From assembly GCA_947168855.1 (NCBI GenBank), contig CAMVNO010000006.1:1-64000 (forward strand): DNA of 64,000 bases, written 5' to 3'. A program made the translations under genes and the position numbers. This DNA comes from an uncultured Clostridia bacterium (lineage in GTDB: Bacteria > Bacillota > Clostridia > Christensenellales > CAG-138). The notes under the pieces were generated by a model. That model was not told the DNA's origin. It ran no database searches and saw nothing but the letters and a program-made list of their open reading frames with translations. Positions 58,779 to 64,000 of this stretch are shown here, in pieces. The first letter of the stretch is position 1. Each line of letters opens with the position of its first letter.

Positions 58779-59129
58779 TCAGAAGGCGTTGACGATGTGG
58801 TTGATGCGCTGTTCGGGCATCAGCACCTCGATGACATCGAAGCGCGCGGGCTGTCCGATTCCGCCGTTCTGCAAAAGCCAGCTTTCGGCGGCAAGCCGTA
58901 AAAACCGCTGCTTGTTTGCGTCCACCGCGTCAGCAGGGCGTCCGTAGCTTCCCGCCGTACGCGTTTTGACCTCGACAAAAACGACCGTACCGGTGCTTCT
59001 TTCCCGCGCGATCACGTCGATCTCATGGCGGTAGGAGCGCCAGTTCTTCGCCAGAATGCGATAGCCGCTGCGCTTCAGATGCCGCACGGCAAGCTCCTCG
59101 CCGAGCCTGCCCGTTTCCGCCGTATTCAT
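58779..59129 (-). CDS. YraN family protein (UPF0102)
   Basis: MNTAETGRLGEELAVRHLKRSGYRILAKNWRSYRHEIDVIARERSTGTVVFVEVKTR. Confidence 0.93.
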   Translation of the reverse strand: MNTAETGRLGEELAVRHLKRSGYRILAKNWRSYRHEIDVIARERSTGTVVFVEVKTRTAGSYGRPADAVDANKQRFLRLAAESWLLQNGGIGQPARFDVIEVLMPEQRINHIVNAF

Positions 59130-59752
59130 AGCAGGTTCCGGATAAACGAGCGCCGGTGCAGTGGACACGGTCCGTATTCTTTGATCGCGTCCATGTGGCT
59201 TTTCGTGCCGTAGCCCTTGTTCTGCGCAAAGCCGTACATTGGATAGATCGCGTCCTGCTCGCGCATGTAGCGGTCACGCTCGACCTTGGCGACGATCGAC
59301 GCCGCCGCGATCGAATAGCTCAGCGCGTCGCCGTGGATCAGCGCGTGCTGCCGCGCCGGGATCTTCAGCCCCGTCAGCGCGTCTATGAGAACGTCGGTGA
59401 TCGGCGTTTTCATCTTCGCGAACGCTTCGCAAAACGCCCGCTTCGTTGCTTCCAGGATGTTGATCTCGTCGATCACGGTCTGATCCATCCACGCCGTCTG
59501 CGCCTCGATGCAGGTGCTTAAAATCCGGTCATAGAGCGCTTCGCGGCGCTTTTCGCTGACCTTTTTCGAGTCGTTGACGTATTCCAAAAGCGGTTCCGGC
59601 GGCATCACCACGCAGGCGACCACCACGGGACCCGCAAGCGGTCCTCTTCCGACCTCATCCATGCCGGCAAGGATCACGCCGTCCTGCGTCCAGAACGCGC
59701 GATCGCGCTCGGAGAGCGTCCAAAGCCGCTCCGTTTCATTCCGCTTCGCCAT
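59126..59752 (-). CDS. rnhB: Ribonuclease HII
   Basis: LAGMDEVGRGPLAGPVVVACVVM...DALSYSIAAASIVAKVERDRYM. Confidence 0.94.
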   Translation of the reverse strand: MAKRNETERLWTLSERDRAFWTQDGVILAGMDEVGRGPLAGPVVVACVVMPPEPLLEYVNDSKKVSEKRREALYDRILSTCIEAQTAWMDQTVIDEINILEATKRAFCEAFAKMKTPITDVLIDALTGLKIPARQHALIHGDALSYSIAAASIVAKVERDRYMREQDAIYPMYGFAQNKGYGTKSHMDAIKEYGPCPLHRRSFIRNLL

Positions 59753-60614
59753 CGGCTTCCTCCTTCGGCGGCTGTTCCAGAGAGACCCGCGCGATCTTGC
59801 CCGCGCGGTATTCATCCAGAACGATCCGCGCCGCGCGCTCGGTGTCATAAATCCCGCCCTTCTGAATAAACCCGCGGCTCTTTGCGACGCCCTCCAGGAG
59901 CGCGCCCTCGGGCGTATCCGCGGAAAGCTTTTTATACCGCTCAAAGAGCGCGTCCGGCGCAAGCGTCCGGAGCGTCGACAAAAGATGCTCCGCAAGCTCT
60001 TCGAGGTTCAGGATCTCGTCGTTGATCGAGCCCAAAAAGGCGAGATGCCGCGCAAGCGTATCGTCGCCGAGCTTCGGCCAGAGAAGCCCCGGCGAATCCA
60101 GAAGCTCCAGATGCGGCGTGATTTTGACCCATTGCTTGCCCTTGGTGACGCCGGGTCTGTCGCCGGTCTGCGCGCGTTTTTCGCCCGCGATGCGGTTGAT
60201 CAGCGTGGACTTGCCGACGTTCGGAATGCCCGCGATCAGCGCGCGGATCGTCTTTTTCGCGCCCTTCTCCTCGAACCGCCTGACGCGATCCGCCGTCGCC
60301 TTTTCGATCAGCCGGATCGTCTGCGCCTTTGCGTTCTGCGCGCTTGCGGTCACCTCCGCCGCCTCAATGCCCTGCCGCTTATAATACCCGATCCAGCGCT
60401 TGTTGGTTGCGGGATCACTCAGGTCGCTCTTATTCAGCAAAAGAACGCGCGATTTTCCCTGAAACAGCGTGTCGAAATCCGGATTTCTCGAAGCGAAAGG
60501 CGCGCGCGCGTCGACCAGCTCGATCACGACGTCGATGAGCCTGAGATTCTCTTCGAGCATGCGCTTCGCCTTCGCCATATGCCCGGGATACCAGTTGATC
60601 GGATTGCCTTCCAT
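59736..60614 (-). CDS. ylqF: Ribosome biogenesis GTPase YlqF (RbgA)
   Basis: NWYPGHMAKAKRMLEENLRLIDVVIELVDARAPFASRNPDFD; GIPNVGKSTLINRIAG; DSPGLLWPK. Confidence 0.95.
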   Translation of the reverse strand: MEGNPINWYPGHMAKAKRMLEENLRLIDVVIELVDARAPFASRNPDFDTLFQGKSRVLLLNKSDLSDPATNKRWIGYYKRQGIEAAEVTASAQNAKAQTIRLIEKATADRVRRFEEKGAKKTIRALIAGIPNVGKSTLINRIAGEKRAQTGDRPGVTKGKQWVKITPHLELLDSPGLLWPKLGDDTLARHLAFLGSINDEILNLEELAEHLLSTLRTLAPDALFERYKKLSADTPEGALLEGVAKSRGFIQKGGIYDTERAARIVLDEYRAGKIARVSLEQPPKEEADGEAE

Positions 60615-60664
60615 ATGTTCTCCCACTTCCTATACGGAAAAAGCCCCGAAGCCGGGGCGTTGGT

Positions 60665-61075
60665 TCAAAGCCGGATGATCGGCAGCTTCTTCGGCTTGAC
60701 CGGCGTTTCGTCCGTTTTTTTCGCCGGCGTCTCCTCCTGCTCGTCTCCGAGCATCTGCCGTTCACTGCGGATCTCAAAATGGATGATCACCGCCATGACC
60801 ACACGCAGTAGGACGACCGCGCCGAGGATCAAAAGCTCCTGCCAATCTCGTACGATAACCGTGCGCAAAACCTCGCCGCCCATCTTGAACGTCAGCGCGA
60901 TCGCGATACCCTCCGCGGCGATCAGCCGTGCGTGCGGGTTCTTGCGGATCCATGCGATCACGCCGCGGATCGCTGTCAGCACAATCATGATGACGCCGAT
61001 GAGCTCACACAGCAGGACCGCCCATTCGATGACAAGTTCAAAATACTTCTGGACAAGTTGCAGAATGTCCTCCAT
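60665..61075 (-). CDS. DUF1622-like membrane protein
   Basis: ELIGVIMIVLTAIRGVIAWI...AEGIAIALTFKMGGEVLRTVIVRDWQELLILGAVVLLRVVMAVIIHFEI. Confidence 0.7.
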   Translation of the reverse strand: MEDILQLVQKYFELVIEWAVLLCELIGVIMIVLTAIRGVIAWIRKNPHARLIAAEGIAIALTFKMGGEVLRTVIVRDWQELLILGAVVLLRVVMAVIIHFEIRSERQMLGDEQEETPAKKTDETPVKPKKLPIIRL

Positions 61076-61093
61076 TTCCGTGCCTCCTGATCG

Positions 61094-61684
61094 TTATTCG
61101 GGCTTGTCCGGCGTCCGAAGCTCCGGACCCGGATCGCCGAGGTTGAAATGCTTGCGGCAAAGCCCGATGTATTTGTCGTTGGCGCCCAGAACCACCTGTT
61201 CGCCGACCTTGGTGATGCCGCCTTTTCCGTCGAGACGCGCGTTGTTCGTCGCCTTTCTGCCGCACCAGCAGATCGTTTTGACCTCCTCGATCGCGTCGGC
61301 GCGGGCTAAGAGCCAATGGCTGCCCTCAAAGAAATTCCCCTGAAAATCGGTGCGCAGACCGTAGCAGATGACAGGAACGTTGTAATCGTCGACGATCCTG
61401 ACCAGAAGCTCCACCTGATCCTTGGTCAAAAACTGCGCTTCGTCGATGATCAGGCAGTCGTATTCGCCTGCCTTGACCTTGTTCATGTCGAGCTCTTCCA
61501 TCGAGATGCAGGTATCCTCGAGCCCGCAGCGGGACCAGATCCTTCTCGATCCGTTGCGCGTGTCGATCGACGGCTTGATGAGGATCGCGTTTTTGCCGCG
61601 CTCCCAGTAATTGTACTTGACCATGATCGCATTCGCGGTTTTACTTGAGCCCATCGCCCCGTAACGAAAATACAGCTTTGCCAT
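61094..61684 (-). CDS. tdk: Thymidine kinase
   Basis: LYFRYGAMGSSKTANAIMVKYNYWERG...CLIIDEAQFLTKDQVELL...CYGLRTDFQGNFFEGS. Confidence 0.95.
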   Translation of the reverse strand: MAKLYFRYGAMGSSKTANAIMVKYNYWERGKNAILIKPSIDTRNGSRRIWSRCGLEDTCISMEELDMNKVKAGEYDCLIIDEAQFLTKDQVELLVRIVDDYNVPVICYGLRTDFQGNFFEGSHWLLARADAIEEVKTICWCGRKATNNARLDGKGGITKVGEQVVLGANDKYIGLCRKHFNLGDPGPELRTPDKPE

Positions 61685-61855
61685 GCCAATTCTCCCTGCT
61701 GCGCTTCTTCGTTACTCATTATAGCCGAATGCGCCGCGCTTGTCAAAAAAATCCGTAAAATTTACATTTCGGGATTGACGAAACAACCATTCGCGAGTAT
61801 AATAGCAAAAGCGTCGTAGATTACGACATTGTTGCTCAAGAGGGGAGGGAAAAAA

Positions 61856-62026
61856 ATGGAAATCAGAGTCGGTGAAAACGAATCCCTGGAAAGCGCTCTC
61901 AAGAGATGGAAAAGAAAGTGCGCTCGCAGCGGCGTCCTCGCAGAGGTCCGCAGACGTGAGCATTACGAAAAGCCCAGCGTAAAGCGCAAGAAGAAGGCAG
62001 AAGCCGCCAGAAAGCGCAAGTATTGA
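61856..62026 (+). CDS. rpsU: 30S ribosomal protein S21
   Basis: [59 protein letters not shown] gaggggaggg. Confidence 0.95.
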   Translation: MEIRVGENESLESALKRWKRKCARSGVLAEVRRREHYEKPSVKRKKKAEAARKRKY

Positions 62027-62044
62027 TTTTGTGCAACAAGCAAG

Positions 62045-62116
62045 AGAACCGGTCATCGGTTCTCTTTTTTGTACCAAAACAGGGCGGGGTCCCTGCCCCG
62101 CCCTGCTGCTGTTTTT
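62045..62116. terminator. Convergent terminators between rpsU and the dockerin gene
   Basis: AGAGAACCGGTCATCGGTTCTCTTTTTT (plus) and CAGGGCGGGG/CCCCGCCCTGTTTT (minus). Confidence 0.85.
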
Positions 62117-62117
62117 G

Positions 62118-64000
62118 TCAGTGTACCTGCTCCGCCTCGAACGTTTCGATCAGCTTGACCACATAGCGCAGGATTGCCACCGCGTCCGTTGCGTTCGGCA
62201 TGGAGTCGAAATCAGCGGCAACATCCGCGTTCATGCAGCCTGTGAAGCTCATCGCAGACAGTCCGACCAGCGCACGCAGCACGAGCGCCGCGTCCGCAGC
62301 AGTGACCTTGCCGTCGCAGTTGGCGTCGCCGTAAACCGGGACTGGCTTTACGATGTCCGCACGGCTGCGCGTACGAATGCGCGGACCGATCTGGTCGGAG
62401 TTCTCATAGCTGTTCTGACCGATGGACGCAATGCCGCAGGCGGTGATATAGGCGCCTTCTTTGACCCAGGAAAGATCATGGTATCCCTGTTCGTCCGGCT
62501 CACAGCCGTCGTTGCAGTTGATGTAGCCGTCAAGGAAGACCAGAACCTCTCCGCTGCCGTCGTCCACATGGATCGCGCCGAGTACGCCGTTCGCGTCATA
62601 CTCGACCTTGGTGACCTTGCCGATGAATGAGACGAGGTTTCCGACCTTGTCGGGCAATGCAGCCTGCGCCGTCGTCAGCCGTTCGGGAACGACATATTGC
62701 GTAGCGTTCTCCGCGCAGATCCCGTCGATCACCCGATTCAGATTTCCGTCATCGATCACATACGTTTCAATCGTCTGCTTATTCGCCATCGTGATCGCGA
62801 CCTCGAGGAGTCTCGCGCGCGTTGCGTAGCCCGTCGTGGTCACGCCGTCCGCGGTGTATTCCACGTCGCGCAGCGTGACATCCTGAATGTCTCCGCCGTA
62901 GTCGTTGCCGCAGTTCAGCTCGATCTCACCCATGTACTCGCTCGTCATACCGGTGATGCGAAGCTTCTGACCGACTTCATAACGGCCTGCAACCGGGAAC
63001 ACGTTGATGCCGCGGCCGCTTGCATCCTGGATATAGATGCAGTCGAAGAACGCGGTGTCCTTATCATAGCCGGACGCGTTGGAAGTGACATAGCCCTCGA
63101 TCGTATAGGAGGTGTTCAGTTTGCCTGCCTCATGGATCTCGGCGATCGGCGTGACCTCGGAGGGATGGAGCTTTTTGAAGAGGTTCACAACGATCTGGTA
63201 GTTCGTGTTCTGCAGCGTTGCAGCGCTCTCCATCTCGACCTTGACCTCGAACGTGGAGAAGAAGGTAACGCCGGAGGTGATGCAGAAGCCGCCCGTGGGC
63301 AGTTCTTCATACGCGAGCACGCTGATCGTGCTCTGATCGCCGCAGGCATCGTAATACGGCTGATAGGTCTTGTCCGCCGTGACATTCTTGCCGCCGTTGT
63401 AATACAGCGGATACGAGCTGACGAACGAGGTATCAAACGCGTTGACGACGCTGGTTGCGCCGTTCAGAATGATCGGCGCCGCGTTGTAGCAGGAGAACAT
63501 CAGGTTCGTGTTCTCGATGAGGTACTCGGTCAGCGGGTTGTCCCAGTTGTAGAATTCCTTGCCGGTGAAGTGCAGACGGTAGGACTCGTTGGTCATGTTG
63601 ACCGCGTCGGAAACGATGCCCTTGCCCACGCGCGCCTTTGCGCCGATGGTTTCGAGGATCCCGTTCGAAATGACGCTCGCCCATTCTGCCTCATTATTCG
63701 GCTCGAGACGGTCGGACTTGGAGCAGACGATGAAATTGCCGCCGCGTTCCGCGTATCTGCCGATCGCCGCGATCTCGTCCTCGGTGTAGAGCGAATCCGC
63801 AACGGAGATGCTGTCACCCTTGAACGGAACGGTCAGAACGAGCAGATCGCAGCCTTCGAGCACCTCGTCGGTGATCGTCTCGGTAATATGCTGCGACTTG
63901 ACGCCGTACTGCGCTGCAAGCTCGATAAACGCAGTATCGGAATCCGCATATTTGCCGGAGACGTAGAAGTTGCTGTGTCTTGCGTCGATCAGCATCAGCG
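62118..64000 (-). CDS. Secreted dockerin-containing protein, 5' end beyond window
   Basis: OB-like segments EIHEAGKLNTSYTIEGYVTSNASGYDKDTAFFDCIYIQDASGRGINVFP; C-terminal GDANCDGKVTAADAALVLRALVGLSAM...NADVAADFDSMPNATDAVAILRYVVKLI. Confidence 0.8.
   Translation of the reverse strand, partial: LMLIDARHSNFYVSGKYADSDTAFIELAAQYGVKSQHITETITDEVLEGCDLLVLTVPFKGDSISVADSLYTEDEIAAIGRYAERGGNFIVCSKSDRLEPNNEAEWASVISNGILETIGAKARVGKGIVSDAVNMTNESYRLHFTGKEFYNWDNPLTEYLIENTNLMFSCYNAAPIILNGATSVVNAFDTSFVSSYPLYYNGGKNVTADKTYQPYYDACGDQSTISVLAYEELPTGGFCITSGVTFFSTFEVKVEMESAATLQNTNYQIVVNLFKKLHPSEVTPIAEIHEAGKLNTSYTIEGYVTSNASGYDKDTAFFDCIYIQDASGRGINVFPVAGRYEVGQKLRITGMTSEYMGEIELNCGNDYGGDIQDVTLRDVEYTADGVTTTGYATRARLLEVAITMANKQTIETYVIDDGNLNRVIDGICAENATQYVVPERLTTAQAALPDKVGNLVSFIGKVTKVEYDANGVLGAIHVDDGSGEVLVFLDGYINCNDGCEPDEQGYHDLSWVKEGAYITACGIASIGQNSYENSDQIGPRIRTRSRADIVKPVPVYGDANCDGKVTAADAALVLRALVGLSAMSFTGCMNADVAADFDSMPNATDAVAILRYVVKLIETFEAEQVH

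Noticed and set aside
1-64000. tRNA, rRNA, transposase, phage or toxin-antitoxin genes
   Set aside because: Looked for tRNA T-arm motifs, transposase/integrase signatures and phage genes by eye; none convincing. A tRNAscan-SE/Infernal run would be decisive.

Overview
64-kb window of a GC-rich, probably spore-forming Clostridia-like chromosome (sigK, DUF3794/LysM protein, cell-wall hydrolase, CarD). No rRNA, tRNA, CRISPR array, prophage or transposase was recognised. Left end: two large secreted minus-strand proteins, an S8 subtilisin-like protease with an internal dockerin-like segment (runs off the window) and a class-3 lipase-fold protein with thrombospondin-type-3 repeats. They share a C-terminal-type module. 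Right end: a dockerin-bearing secreted protein that also runs off the window. Between them is mostly housekeeping: xpt-guaA under a guanine riboswitch, tcdA, an ABC exporter, a Na/Pi cotransporter, gdhA, prs, sigK, mltG, rnj, hslUV, trmFO, topA, dprA, comM-like, yraN, rnhB, ylqF, tdk, rpsU. Best candidate for a little-described system: a three-gene minus-strand operon (36485-38207) with two small paralogous peptides and an adjacent radical SAM/SPASM enzyme. The peptides share a leader, a hydrophobic segment ending in GC, and acidic Pro-rich tails with repeated LxG-type motifs. Other points: a DapF-like protein lacking the first catalytic Cys, a cytosolic ParB-like + PnrA/BMP fusion next to purine genes, a riboswitch whose 5' P1 strand is complementary to its terminator stem, and several hairpin-array intergenic elements. 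Most long plus-strand ORFs opposite real minus-strand genes (and the converse) are GC-driven antisense shadows. All calls come from reading translations and motifs by eye; no database search was run.
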